A stretch of 64,000 bases of DNA from assembly GCA_934754775.1 (NCBI GenBank), contig CAKVIM010000006.1, forward strand, positions 1 through 64,000. Reading direction: 5' to 3'. Positions 8,115 through 17,180 of this stretch are shown here, piece after piece (the first letter of the stretch is position 1; the number at the start of each line of letters is the position of its first letter). The position numbers and the translations under genes are program-made. This stretch comes from an uncultured Candidatus Melainabacteria bacterium. Lineage in GTDB: Bacteria; Cyanobacteriota; Vampirovibrionia; Gastranaerophilales; Gastranaerophilaceae. The notes under the pieces are model-generated. The model saw only the letters and a program-made list of their open reading frames with translations, was not told where the DNA came from and did not search any database.

Positions 8115-9977
8115 ATGAGTGGAAATTACGTACCATTATACAGAAAATATCGTCCGCAAACCTTAGATAATCTTGTTGGTCAGGAACATATCAAAAAGAC
8201 TTTAACAAGTGCTATTGAATTGGGTAAAATTGCTCACGCTTTCTTGTTCACGGGGCCTCGTGGTACCGGTAAAACTTCCACAGCAAGAATTCTTGCAAAA
8301 TCTCTGAATTGTAAAAACGGCCCGACAATTCACCCTTGCGGAGAGTGCGAAAGCTGTCAGGACATCACAAATTCCATTCCGATTGACGTAATTGAAATCG
8401 ACGCAGCAAGTAACAGAAAAGTTGAAGACACGCAAAGCATATTGGAAAAAATTCAGTATGTTCCGGTTCACGGCAAGTACAAAATCTACATCATAGACGA
8501 AGTCCACATGCTTACAAACCACGCTTTCAATGCACTTCTTAAAACATTAGAAGAGCCGCCGGAAAATGTCATCTTTATTCTGGCAACAACCGAAGTCCAC
8601 AAAGTTTTAGACACAATCAAAAGCCGCTGTCAAAGATTTGATTTCAGAAGAATCACTACAGACGACATTGTCAAGCATCTTAGATATATTTCTGACGAAG
8701 AAAAAATAAATATTTCTGATGACGCCCTATTCACCATTGCAAAAAATTCCGCAGGTGGCATGCGTGACAGTATCTCACTTTTAGACCAATTGAGTTTGCT
8801 CGGAGTTTCAAAGCAGATAACTTCAGAAGATGTAAACGCAGTATTAGGCAGAATATCTTTTGACATCTTAAACAAATTAAGTAACAAAATTATTTCAGCT
8901 TCGCCAAACGAAGCTATTGAAATCTTAAACGAGATTTACAATTCAGGTAACGAGCCACTGCAAATACTCACAAACTTATCAGAGTATTTCAAAAATTTAT
9001 TAATCGTAAAGAATTGCCAAAAAGATTTATTGAGCGAGCTTACTGGGCTGAATGAACCGCAGATAGAAGAATTAACCAAGCAGAAAGAACAGCTTGAAAC
9101 TCAACAAATTGTTTTCTTGCTTGAAAGAATTACTTATTACATAAAAGAAGTTAAAATGGCGTCTAACCAACATTTGTGGTTGGAAGTCGGAATGATTGAT
9201 TTAGCAAACATGACAGAAAATACAACTCTTCTTGATTTGCAAAACAGAGTCAAAGCTCTTGAAAGTGGTGGAGCGATTGTACAGCAAGCACCGCATATTG
9301 CAAGAGTAGCAGCACCTCAAGCAGCTCCGCAGCCACAGATTCATAATCAGGCAGCACCGGCTCAACCTGCACCACCGGTTACAAAGCCGGCACCGGAACC
9401 GCCAACAACATCAGTAAAAACAAGTGATACAGAGTTTACCCCGCCACCTGTTGCGAAAAAACCTAGCGGGAACGATATTTCTTCATTATGGCAAGCTTTG
9501 CTTTTAAATATCAAAAGTCCGCCAACGCTTGCGTTGCTTAAGCTTGCAACACCTGTAAAAATTGCACCGGATGAAGTTATCATTACGTTCAAAAATGACA
9601 ATCTGGTTTCAAAAATAAGCAACAAAAAGCAAACCATAGTAGAAGCTGCCGATTTGATGTTTAACCAAAGTGAAACATCCGTAATAATAAGGCTTCCGCA
9701 AGCAGGCGATGCAAATTTAGCAAGTTCATCTTCTACAGGAGAAAAAAAAAATCCTGAACCGGTAATAAAATCAGAACCGATTAAAGAAGCTCCTGTTCAA
9801 AAAGTCGAACCCGAAATTGAGAAACCTAAACCTCAAAAAGTAGAAAAACTAGCAGAAAAAGATGCACAAGAAGATTTAGGCAGCTCTGAAAAACCGGAAA
9901 AATCAGAAAAGAAGCGTGAAGAAACAGACCAAGAAAAAATGGTCTTAGAACTCTTTGACGGCAAATACATCGACTAA
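8115..9977 (+). CDS. dnaX: DNA polymerase III subunit gamma/tau
   Basis: This is the AAA+ clamp-loader motor of the replicative polymerase. The 620 residues hold a Walker A motif GPRGTGKTSTAR at about 46-57, a zinc-binding cluster (four Cys in the region 65-82), Walker B IIDEVHML, and the sensor and lid domains to about 365. A Pro/Ala-rich linker follows (about 385-440), then a small folded tau-type domain (about 450-535) and a charged tail. A run of ten A at 9742-9751 lies inside the reading frame just before the tail, and a shift in either direction there hits a stop within a few codons. It converges on the metalloprotease gene, overlapping its end by four bases. Confidence 0.96.
   Translation: MSGNYVPLYRKYRPQTLDNLVGQEHIKKTLTSAIELGKIAHAFLFTGPRGTGKTSTARILAKSLNCKNGPTIHPCGECESCQDITNSIPIDVIEIDAASNRKVEDTQSILEKIQYVPVHGKYKIYIIDEVHMLTNHAFNALLKTLEEPPENVIFILATTEVHKVLDTIKSRCQRFDFRRITTDDIVKHLRYISDEEKINISDDALFTIAKNSAGGMRDSISLLDQLSLLGVSKQITSEDVNAVLGRISFDILNKLSNKIISASPNEAIEILNEIYNSGNEPLQILTNLSEYFKNLLIVKNCQKDLLSELTGLNEPQIEELTKQKEQLETQQIVFLLERITYYIKEVKMASNQHLWLEVGMIDLANMTENTTLLDLQNRVKALESGGAIVQQAPHIARVAAPQAAPQPQIHNQAAPAQPAPPVTKPAPEPPTTSVKTSDTEFTPPPVAKKPSGNDISSLWQALLLNIKSPPTLALLKLATPVKIAPDEVIITFKNDNLVSKISNKKQTIVEAADLMFNQSETSVIIRLPQAGDANLASSSSTGEKKNPEPVIKSEPIKEAPVQKVEPEIEKPKPQKVEKLAEKDAQEDLGSSEKPEKSEKKREETDQEKMVLELFDGKYID
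9742..9751 (+). other. A10 tract in dnaX: candidate slippage site
   Basis: Ten consecutive A occur in frame in dnaX. One extra A gives the codons AAA TCC TGA (stop). One lost A gives ATC CTG AAC CGG TAA (stop). Either slip would yield a ~545-residue product lacking the C-terminal tail, like the gamma form made by slippage on an A-run in Thermus dnaX. Whether slippage occurs here is inference. Confidence 0.5.
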
Positions 9978-10756
9978 TTTTGGCGATTATTGTTCAGATA
10001 GTTTTTCACATTTTGCGAAATAGAAATATTTTGAAGCATCATATTATATTTCTTCAAGTCCCCAATATTAGCGGATTCTTCAAGCAAATCACGCTGAGTC
10101 GTAATCTGCATTTTTTCAGCATCCTCATTCGGTGATTCTTTTTTTGCATCAATTTTTCTTATAACCGCATCAATATCTGTAGAAGTAGAAAGTCCGTGTC
10201 TTGCTGCAACTTGCTTGACGGCAATCCCCGCAGGCAAGCGATAAAGCCACTCAATAGAGTATTTGTCATTTGCAGAAAGTGCTGAAACTCCATACTGATG
10301 AGGAGTGTACATAATATCTTCTTTATAAGGACTGTGATTTAATCCCAATGCGTGTCCGATTTCGTGCAAAATCGTGTGATAGACTTCAATATCACTATCA
10401 TACTGCTGGTGAATTCTACCGTCTGTAAGCCCGATAGAAACTTCCGCACCATACAAACGTCCCTGTGCATCCCAATTAAAATAGCAGTGTCCCAATGCTT
10501 TTCTGTCAACACGTTTCCAATCCACGTTAATATTTGATTCCAAAAGCGTATTCGTCACACGAAAACGAAGTTTTCCACCACTTGCAGCCGACCAAACCGT
10601 AAACGCATCCAAAACCATTTTTCTGTATTTAGCGTCCTCACCAGGTTTTGAATAAAATTTCATCGGCGCAATATAAACAACCAAATTATTGACGGGCCAC
10701 CTCATTATGTTCCCGTTTTTCACACTGCCATTGAGATAGGTATGTTTCTTTCGCAT
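9974..10756 (-). CDS. Matrixin-like zinc metalloprotease
   Basis: The motif HEIGHALGLNH is the extended metzincin zinc site (H-E-x-x-H-x-x-G-x-x-H), followed by a Met-turn-like IMYTP, which places this in the M10/matrixin-type peptidases. I start at 10756 (MRKKHTYLNG), which gives 260 residues, because an extended -10 box lies just upstream; a longer reading to 10810 has no ribosome site. No signal peptide is visible at either start, which is unusual for this family and leaves the site of action open. The ~70 residues after the catalytic domain are charged and probably helical. Confidence 0.8.
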   Translation of the reverse strand: MRKKHTYLNGSVKNGNIMRWPVNNLVVYIAPMKFYSKPGEDAKYRKMVLDAFTVWSAASGGKLRFRVTNTLLESNINVDWKRVDRKALGHCYFNWDAQGRLYGAEVSIGLTDGRIHQQYDSDIEVYHTILHEIGHALGLNHSPYKEDIMYTPHQYGVSALSANDKYSIEWLYRLPAGIAVKQVAARHGLSTSTDIDAVIRKIDAKKESPNEDAEKMQITTQRDLLEESANIGDLKKYNMMLQNISISQNVKNYLNNNRQN

Positions 10757-10762
10757 AATAAT

Positions 10763-10793
10763 ATGATAGCATAAATTACAGATTTTGAAGCAA
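10763..10793 (-). promoter_or_regulatory. Promoter predicting a leaderless mRNA for the metalloprotease
   Basis: On the minus strand TGC-TATCAT (-10 at 10763-10768) is followed by six bases and the ATG at 10756. A TTGCTT hexamer lies at 10788-10793, but the spacing of 19 is long, so the extended -10 probably matters more. Confidence 0.45.
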
Positions 10794-10876
10794 CCTTTAC
10801 ATTGCGTCACACTTTATTGAAATCTTGAATTATTTAAGATATCCTTTTCATGTGGCAGATTATTTGGGAATTTAGA

Positions 10877-11872
10877 ATGGAAAAAGGTTACGTAGAAAAT
10901 GGCTTTATTATTGATTTAAGTAACGCAAAAAACACTACTCAGCTTGTTTTTGAGCTTAGTTCAATAATGGAACACCCTGATGTTAAAGGGAAAAATATTT
11001 GTTTGAGATTAGGCAGCTTAGACTTGAAACAGTCACAGTTGTTGAGTATAAAAGCTCTTATCGAGTCAATGGATGCGTCAATTGCGTTTATTGATACCGA
11101 TTCTGAGCAGACAGAAGCTTCTGCAGTAAGCTTGGGAATCATCGTTTCTGAGATTTCCGAAAACGAAACACCTGCAATTGTCGGCGAAACAACCGAAGAA
11201 ATAAAAGAAGAAGCTGTTGTTGTGAAAGAAGAAGGTGCTTCTGAAAATAATACGGGCAAAACTGTTGAAGTTCACGCAGATACAGTGCCACAAACAGGCG
11301 TAGTTGAAACAACAGAAGGCATTGAAGATATTTACAACGAAGAAACAACAGAAGAATTATCTGAAGTTATTCCTTCTGAACATTTTGGCACAGACTTTGA
11401 ATCACTTGCCGCTAACGAAGGACTTCTTAAGTCTGAAGAAACCAGCAAGTACATTCTTTTAGATACAGGCGATGTTTTACCGCAAGGCGTTGAAGAGAAT
11501 TCTGTTAACACAGAAACTCTACCGACTCTGTATCTTAATCAGACATTGCGTTCCGGTCAAACTGTAACCTACGAAGGAAACATCCTCATAATCGGCGATG
11601 CTCACCCGGGAAGTGAAATTGTTGCAACAGGTGACATTACAGTTTGGGGTATCTTAGGCGGCATCGCTCACGCAGGCTCTTTAGGAAACGTAACTTCTAA
11701 AGTAAGAGCTTTGAAGCTTAACGCAATTCAGCTAAGAATTGCAGGGCTGTACGCTCGCAGAAATGACACGTTGAACGTACCTTATGTTCAAAAAACAAAT
11801 GACTTCACACCGGAAGAAGCTCAAATTGAAGATGGCAAAATAGTAATTTATAAAAAGTTAAGGAGAGATTAA
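10877..11872 (+). CDS. minC: Septum site-determining protein MinC
   Basis: MinC inhibits FtsZ assembly away from mid-cell. The N-terminal domain spans about 1-95 and the C-terminal beta-helix domain about 215-320 (QTVTYEGNILIIGDAHPGSE, with WGILGGIAHAG). Between them is an unusually long acidic linker of about 110 residues rich in Glu and Thr. I favour the ATG at 10877, which has GGGA upstream; an ATG at 10850 (nine residues longer) lies only four bases after a poor -10. The last base of its stop overlaps the minD ATG, and minE follows, so minCDE form one operon. Confidence 0.93.
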   Translation: MEKGYVENGFIIDLSNAKNTTQLVFELSSIMEHPDVKGKNICLRLGSLDLKQSQLLSIKALIESMDASIAFIDTDSEQTEASAVSLGIIVSEISENETPAIVGETTEEIKEEAVVVKEEGASENNTGKTVEVHADTVPQTGVVETTEGIEDIYNEETTEELSEVIPSEHFGTDFESLAANEGLLKSEETSKYILLDTGDVLPQGVEENSVNTETLPTLYLNQTLRSGQTVTYEGNILIIGDAHPGSEIVATGDITVWGILGGIAHAGSLGNVTSKVRALKLNAIQLRIAGLYARRNDTLNVPYVQKTNDFTPEEAQIEDGKIVIYKKLRRD

Positions 11873-12684
11873 TGACTGGTCGAGTAATAGTAATCACATC
11901 GGGTAAAGGTGGCGTAGGAAAAACAACTACCAGTGCTAACATTGGTACCGCTCTTGCAAAAGCAGGCTATAAAGTTGTTCTTATTGATACCGACTTGGGT
12001 CTAAGAAACTTGGACCTTCTATTGGGTCTTGAAAATAGAATTGTGTACACAATCGTTGACGTAATCGAAGAACGTTGCAAGCTTAAACAAGCTTTGGTTA
12101 AAGATAAAAAGAACCCTAACCTTTCACTTCTTGCGGCTGCTCAAACAAGAGATAAAACCGCAGTTAACGCTGAACAGCTAAAAAGCATTTGCGACACATT
12201 AAAAGAAGAAAACGATTTTGTACTTGTTGACTGTCCTGCAGGTATTGAACAAGGTTTCCAAAACGCTGTAGCAGGTGCTAGCGAAGCAATCGTTGTTACA
12301 ACTCCTGAAATGTCAGCTATTCGTGACGCAGACAGAATTATCGGGCTATTGGAATCTAAAGAAGAAATCAAAAGCTACAAGCTTCTTCTAAACAGGGTTC
12401 GTCCAAGCCTTATTAAAAGCAACGAGATGATGAGCGTTGATGACGTTGTAGAAATCTTATCTTGCCCGCTAATCGGCATAATTCCGGAAGATACAGGCAT
12501 CATCACTTCTACGAACAAAGGTGAACCTATCGTTAATGACGAAAACGCATTAGCCGGTAAAGCTTACAGAAATGTTGCTCAAAGAATCTTAGGCGAAGAA
12601 GTTCCGTTCCTCGATTTGGACGAACCAAAAGGCTTTATGGCAAAAATTAAAAATGTGTTTGCAAAATTGAAAGCGAAGGTGTAG
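11872..12684 (+). CDS. minD: Septum site-determining ATPase MinD
   Basis: This 270-residue ParA/MinD-type ATPase has the deviant Walker A motif KGGVGKTTTSAN near residue 11, DTDLGLRNLD, and the switch region DCPAGIEQGF. It ends in a Lys/Phe-rich amphipathic membrane-targeting helix (MAKIKNVFAKLKAK). It recruits MinC to the membrane and oscillates under MinE. An AAGGAGAG ribosome site precedes it inside minC. Confidence 0.97.
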   Translation: MTGRVIVITSGKGGVGKTTTSANIGTALAKAGYKVVLIDTDLGLRNLDLLLGLENRIVYTIVDVIEERCKLKQALVKDKKNPNLSLLAAAQTRDKTAVNAEQLKSICDTLKEENDFVLVDCPAGIEQGFQNAVAGASEAIVVTTPEMSAIRDADRIIGLLESKEEIKSYKLLLNRVRPSLIKSNEMMSVDDVVEILSCPLIGIIPEDTGIITSTNKGEPIVNDENALAGKAYRNVAQRILGEEVPFLDLDEPKGFMAKIKNVFAKLKAKV

Positions 12685-12685
12685 G

Positions 12686-13225
12686 ATGGGCATTTTTACT
12701 GATTTTTATAATACAGTAGCAAAGTTTTTCCGCCCTCATGATGAACAAGAAGATGCGTCAAAGTCAGTCGCAACAAACAGACTAAAACTGGTCTTGATGC
12801 AGGATAGAACAAATCTGACTCCAAAAATTCTTGAACAAATGAGAGGTGAGTTAATAGATTTACTTTCTCGCTACGTAGAATTGGATAAAGAACTTCTTGA
12901 ACTAAACTTTGAACACGAAGGTGATCAAGTAGCGTTAATGCTTTCAATCCCTGTTATCAGAGCAAAAGACGAAGAAGAAATTGAAGCAGCCCTAAAAGCT
13001 GAAGCAGAAAAACTTGAAGAAAAAATCGAAGAATTGAAAGACAATTCTGAAGAAAACGAAAAAGACGAAGAAACCGACGAAGAAGCGGAAGAAGAAACTG
13101 AAGAAAAGGAAACTAACGAGGCAGAAGCCGAAGAAAGCGACATTCAAACAGTTTCGGCTCCGGAAGAAATGAGTTCTTCGGGCGGTGAAGAAACAGAAGA
13201 AAAAGAAGAAGAAGTTTCAAAATAA
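12686..13225 (+). CDS. minE: Cell division topological specificity factor MinE with long acidic tail
   Basis: Residues 1 to about 95 match MinE: an amphipathic N-terminus, the anti-MinCD segment NRLKLVLMQDRTNLTP, and a dimerisation domain (IDLLSRYVELDKELLELNF). MinE is usually about 85-100 residues, but this one has 179 because of an ~85-residue extension made almost wholly of Glu, Lys, Asp, Ser and Thr. The tail is probably disordered and strongly negative. It ends the min operon, one base after minD, and is followed by a terminator. Confidence 0.93.
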   Translation: MGIFTDFYNTVAKFFRPHDEQEDASKSVATNRLKLVLMQDRTNLTPKILEQMRGELIDLLSRYVELDKELLELNFEHEGDQVALMLSIPVIRAKDEEEIEAALKAEAEKLEEKIEELKDNSEENEKDEETDEEAEEETEEKETNEAEAEESDIQTVSAPEEMSSSGGEETEEKEEEVSK

Positions 13226-13230
13226 TAGAA

Positions 13231-13263
13231 AAAGGCGGTCGATTTATCAACCGCCTTTTTTAA
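13231..13263 (+). terminator. Rho-independent terminator of minCDE
   Basis: GGCGGT (13234-13239) pairs with ACCGCC (13250-13255), extended by GAT/ATC around a TT loop, and is followed by seven T. A-runs on the left may let it serve the converging gene as well. Confidence 0.8.
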
Positions 13264-13268
13264 ATCAC

Positions 13269-15446
13269 TTAATTAATCTTATGCAATTTTGCAACAAATT
13301 GACTATCTTTTGTAAGTTCACAAAAATCAGTCTCAAAGTCAAAATACGCCGGCACCCCTTCTATTGTTTCACCTATAATAGAGAATGGATAAACTTTTTT
13401 TGGAAATTTATCCATATCAACTCCGTGCGGATTTGCACTTGCATAGATAGGAATATTCTCAATCCCAACCTCTTTTCCGATTTGTTTTGCGTACTCGATT
13501 ATTGCATCACGAATACCGTCAACATACTTATACTCATCCTTAAGTCCAATATTGTCAATCATTAAAGCAGGTTTGCCTGAAACATTAATAAAATAGCACA
13601 TAGTATTGCCGACAGGCTCACCTTCGTCCAACACTTCGATTGCAGAAAACAGGTTATTAAGAACATAAGACGGAGCAGAATCTTGATTCAAACCGTTTCC
13701 GACCGCAGTACAGCAGTTTCCGGCGTGATTTCCGAGAAAGTACGAATGCTCAATATTGTTCATATCGACTTTTTTAATTTGCAACGTCTTTGGAACATCA
13801 CCCTTCCTCATTGTTATTGCACGATATTCCTTAAAACAATTATCCAGTAAAAGGACCTCAATAGCACTTTTTGCCTCGTCTATTACATCGTCTTTATTCG
13901 GAAGCTTCCAAAAATCATTCGTAGAAAGCTCCTTTGATACAAGATTAAAAAATTCCCCCACATCCTCAAATTTTAGCGGTTTTTCATCTTTATAAAGCTT
14001 TATTGAACCGTTTCCTGAAACTAATTTTATTCCGCCTGCCGATAAAGCTTTTTTCAAATTTTTAACTTCTTTTTGAGGAATATCCGCAAAAGAGTCGGCA
14101 TTAAAAGTCCGCTCCAAGTGTCTAAAGAAAGCTTGTTTTTGTTGTTCCGGATTAAAATGTACAACCGTTTCCAAGTATGATTTAGGATTATATTTCACCC
14201 AAGCATTATAATCTATACCGTTTTGTTTGAACATTTTTTTCGTTTCTGAGTTTGCGGCTACTTTTTCAAGGATGTTGTCCAAATTATCATATGGAAAGTC
14301 GTTAAGCAAACCAACAAGCGAATTATGAGCACTCATAAACAAACTGTCGGCCCTACAAAGTTGAGGCAAATATTTGTTATTAGCAAAATTAAATCTGTTA
14401 CACTTTTGTCCCTCAACAGTCATTAATGTATCTGAAATCAATACATTGCGACGTTTTCTATCCTTTACCTTGTCCGAATTCAAAAGTGGAAATACGTGTT
14501 TTAATCGATTAGAATCTCCTAGAAAAAGTCTATACGTCATCAAAATATCAATCTTTTTCTGATAATCCTTAACAGAATTCGCTTCCATCTGGCGATTTTC
14601 TCTTGTTAAAGTATTAATTTTAGCTTCCAAAGATTTTTTCCTTAAAAGATTAAGATGCTCTTTCCAGTCATTTTTCAATTTTTTTATTTTGGTTTGATTT
14701 GTTTTATATCTGTCGCTTTCCTTTGGGTTAACCAACTCTAAAAGTTCCTGATATTTAGGCGAATACTCACTTATCTCTGCTCCTATGCATTCGATATATT
14801 TCTGCACATTATCCAATTTATCTTTAAAAGAATTCAAAAACGCATCACGCCCCATCAATTTATAAAAGTTTAATGTTGCCTGCGGATCATCAAGAAAAAG
14901 TCGAGTCAAAGCTTCATCGTCAACTTTATAGCTATGATAAGAGAAATCTGAACGCCGTTTTATTGCTTCATCTTTAATATCTACAAGGGTTTTCGCATCA
15001 TCTAGATTTTGAGACGTGTTTTCAATAAACGTAGGTAAATATTTTTTAGGATAACCAAGCTCTAATATTTTAAAAATATTTTTGGTCATCTTATCAAACT
15101 CGTTAATACGCCTATCTGTCGCCCCGCCATGGCGTAAACTCACATAATCCTCAATTGACAAATCCGCTTTTATAAGCTTTAGCATATTTTCAAGCATTTT
15201 TCTTGAATAATTCCAAATAGAATCCTTATAATTTGCAGCATAAACCATCAGCTCGGTAGACTCCATATCGGAAATTCCAGCCTGTTTAATCATATTTAAA
15301 GCCGTATCTTTCGATATCTTGTCAGTACGACGTTTGAATACATCCATCATTCCACAAAAAGTCACGCTTTCAGGCTGAAAGCGGTTTTCTGATGCTTTAT
15401 TTTTCGGCACGATGTTTGTGTAACTGTTTATCGGAAGAATTAACAT
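13269..15446 (-). CDS. Large unknown protein with N-terminal F-x-G motif
   Basis: This 725-residue protein belongs to no family I can name. It lacks a signal peptide, but near residue 30 it has PESVTFCG, the short F-x-G motif shared with other proteins in this window. Most of the body is helical and charged. The C-terminal ~170 residues look like a separate folded domain with a Cys/His cluster (GNHAGNCCTAVGNG) followed by beta-strand segments (MCYFINVSGKPALMIDNIG). It begins 31 bases after the MFS transporter stop and on the same strand, so it may be read from the same operator-controlled promoter. Confidence 0.6.
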   Translation of the reverse strand: MLILPINSYTNIVPKNKASENRFQPESVTFCGMMDVFKRRTDKISKDTALNMIKQAGISDMESTELMVYAANYKDSIWNYSRKMLENMLKLIKADLSIEDYVSLRHGGATDRRINEFDKMTKNIFKILELGYPKKYLPTFIENTSQNLDDAKTLVDIKDEAIKRRSDFSYHSYKVDDEALTRLFLDDPQATLNFYKLMGRDAFLNSFKDKLDNVQKYIECIGAEISEYSPKYQELLELVNPKESDRYKTNQTKIKKLKNDWKEHLNLLRKKSLEAKINTLTRENRQMEANSVKDYQKKIDILMTYRLFLGDSNRLKHVFPLLNSDKVKDRKRRNVLISDTLMTVEGQKCNRFNFANNKYLPQLCRADSLFMSAHNSLVGLLNDFPYDNLDNILEKVAANSETKKMFKQNGIDYNAWVKYNPKSYLETVVHFNPEQQKQAFFRHLERTFNADSFADIPQKEVKNLKKALSAGGIKLVSGNGSIKLYKDEKPLKFEDVGEFFNLVSKELSTNDFWKLPNKDDVIDEAKSAIEVLLLDNCFKEYRAITMRKGDVPKTLQIKKVDMNNIEHSYFLGNHAGNCCTAVGNGLNQDSAPSYVLNNLFSAIEVLDEGEPVGNTMCYFINVSGKPALMIDNIGLKDEYKYVDGIRDAIIEYAKQIGKEVGIENIPIYASANPHGVDMDKFPKKVYPFSIIGETIEGVPAYFDFETDFCELTKDSQFVAKLHKIN

Positions 15447-15477
15447 ACCATTACAAAAACCGTAAAAATATTATTTG

Positions 15478-17040
15478 CTACGCATCTTTAATTTTTTTCA
15501 GCAATAAGATTAGCGGAGTGATAATAATTCCGGCAACTGCGAAAATTCTGAATGCATCAATGAAAGCAGAAAGGTTCGCCTGCTGCATCAACAACTGATA
15601 AGCCGTATGTTGTCCCATATAAATTGCCGTGTGCGGGTCAAATGTTGTCATAAAAGCACTGCCGTACGCCTGAACTCGTTCTGTATAGTTTTGTGCAGTA
15701 TCAGTAAGGTGCTGAATAAGCATAAACTGATGTTTTTGAGCCCCTCTTGAAAGTAAAGTCGCTACAATTGATGTACCAAACGCACCACCTATATTTTTCA
15801 ACAAGTTTTGCAAACCACTAGCATTAGTCATCTGATCATTACTAATTGTCGCCATAGATAACGTAATTATCGGAATCATAGCAAGTCCCAAACCAATACC
15901 AAACAAGAAGTTAGGAATTGCAATATTCATCGTTGAAATTTGCAAGTTCAAATCACCCAACATCCAACTTGCAGTTGCAATGCTCGTCAAACCTATCATT
16001 ACCAAGACTCTATTGTCCATTAAGTTTGCCAATGTAGCACAAAGAACCATTGCAATTAAAGCCCCAAGACCACGTGGCATCATTGAAAGTCCGCTCTTAT
16101 AAGCATCATAACCCATAAGTGATTGCAAGAATTGTGGAAGAATCGCCATTGAAGCCAAAAGTACTGCTTGCATTACAATCTGAACAACAGTGCCGACAAA
16201 AAAGTTTTTATCTTTAAATACGCTCAAATCAACAAGCGAATCCTTATTTTTAATCTGAGAAATCAAGAATGCCAAGCCTGTTGCACAAGATATTGCAGAT
16301 AACCAACAAATCCAAGACGCATTAAACCAGTCGGCATTATTACCTTTATCAAGTACAATCTGCAATGTCAAAAGCCAAATAGAAAGCATGAAAAAGCCAA
16401 ATGCGTCTGTTTTTACATTTTGCTGTTTTCTTGCATAAGGCGGATCAAAAAGAAAAACATTAGATAAAATTACAGCAATTATACCGAATGGAATATTAAT
16501 AAAATAAATAAATGGCCAAGACCAGTTTTCTGTAAGCCAACCACCCAATACAGGCCCCGCAATTGGTGCAAGTACAATTACTAAGCCAAACACCGCCATT
16601 GCTTTTCCTCTATCTTGTGGCTTAAAATTTTCCATCAAAATTGCTTGAGAAATAGGAAGTAAACCGCCACCGCCAATACCTTGTAATATACGAGCAAATA
16701 TCATAGTTTCCAAGTTTTTTGACAAACCACAAAGGGCAGAAGCTACCGTAAACAATATAATACTTAATGTAAAAAAGTTTTTTCTACCAAGAACTTTGCT
16801 GAACCAACCTACCATCGGAATTACAATACCACTTGCAATCAAGTAGAAAGTCAAAATCCACATAGATTCTTCACGGCTAACTGAAAAACTCCCCGCCATA
16901 TGCGGTAATGCTACGTTTGCAATCGTTTCATCCAATACAAACATAAATGCTGCTGTCATTGTCGGCAAACACGTAAGCCAAGGATTTATATTATGTTGCT
17001 CTTCTTCTAAATTCTCTATTTTTGCCAGTTCATCGCTCAT
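15478..17040 (-). CDS. MFS multidrug exporter, DHA2/EmrB-like (14 membrane segments)
   Basis: This is a proton-driven drug exporter of the EmrB/QacA type. From the ATG at 17040 (AGGAAA eight bases upstream) it has 520 residues with about 14 hydrophobic segments. Motifs include LDETIANVALP at about 40 (motif D1), GWFSKVLGRKNFF (motif A) and a motif-C-like GLVIVLAPIAGPVLGGWL. No EmrA-type adaptor lies next to it. Its promoter overlaps two abutting 16-bp palindromes, so it is probably inducible through a repressor that is not encoded beside it. The F-x-G protein at 13269-15446 follows. Confidence 0.92.
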   Translation of the reverse strand: MSDELAKIENLEEEQHNINPWLTCLPTMTAAFMFVLDETIANVALPHMAGSFSVSREESMWILTFYLIASGIVIPMVGWFSKVLGRKNFFTLSIILFTVASALCGLSKNLETMIFARILQGIGGGGLLPISQAILMENFKPQDRGKAMAVFGLVIVLAPIAGPVLGGWLTENWSWPFIYFINIPFGIIAVILSNVFLFDPPYARKQQNVKTDAFGFFMLSIWLLTLQIVLDKGNNADWFNASWICWLSAISCATGLAFLISQIKNKDSLVDLSVFKDKNFFVGTVVQIVMQAVLLASMAILPQFLQSLMGYDAYKSGLSMMPRGLGALIAMVLCATLANLMDNRVLVMIGLTSIATASWMLGDLNLQISTMNIAIPNFLFGIGLGLAMIPIITLSMATISNDQMTNASGLQNLLKNIGGAFGTSIVATLLSRGAQKHQFMLIQHLTDTAQNYTERVQAYGSAFMTTFDPHTAIYMGQHTAYQLLMQQANLSAFIDAFRIFAVAGIIITPLILLLKKIKDA

Positions 17041-17068
17041 CTTAAATTTCCTATTCCAATTAAGAGAA

Positions 17069-17115
17069 ATTTTATCACACAAGTGTTGCAAATGCAACAT
17101 GTTGTAAGAACAACA
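17069..17115 (-). promoter_or_regulatory. MFS promoter overlapped by two tandem 16-bp palindromic operators
   Basis: On the minus strand TTGCAT (17092-17097), a 17-base spacer and TAAAAT (17069-17074) form a promoter. TGTTGCAAATGCAACA occupies 17084-17099 and directly abuts TGTTGTAAGAACAACA at 17100-17115. The two are identical at 12 of 16 positions, with half-sites TGTTG and CAACA. The first covers the -35 box, as expected for a repressor such as a MarR or TetR protein. Confidence 0.7.
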
Positions 17116-17180
17116 TTCAAAAAAAGAGGGCTTACTATTTTTAGCAACCCCGTCTTTTCTTCTCTCTCTTCCTAAAATTA

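Noticed and set aside
10817..10877. minC as another leaderless gene with start at 10850
   Set aside because: The only -10-like hexamer (TATCCT) is poor and ends four bases before that ATG; the ATG at 10877 has a GGGA site and a plausible leader.
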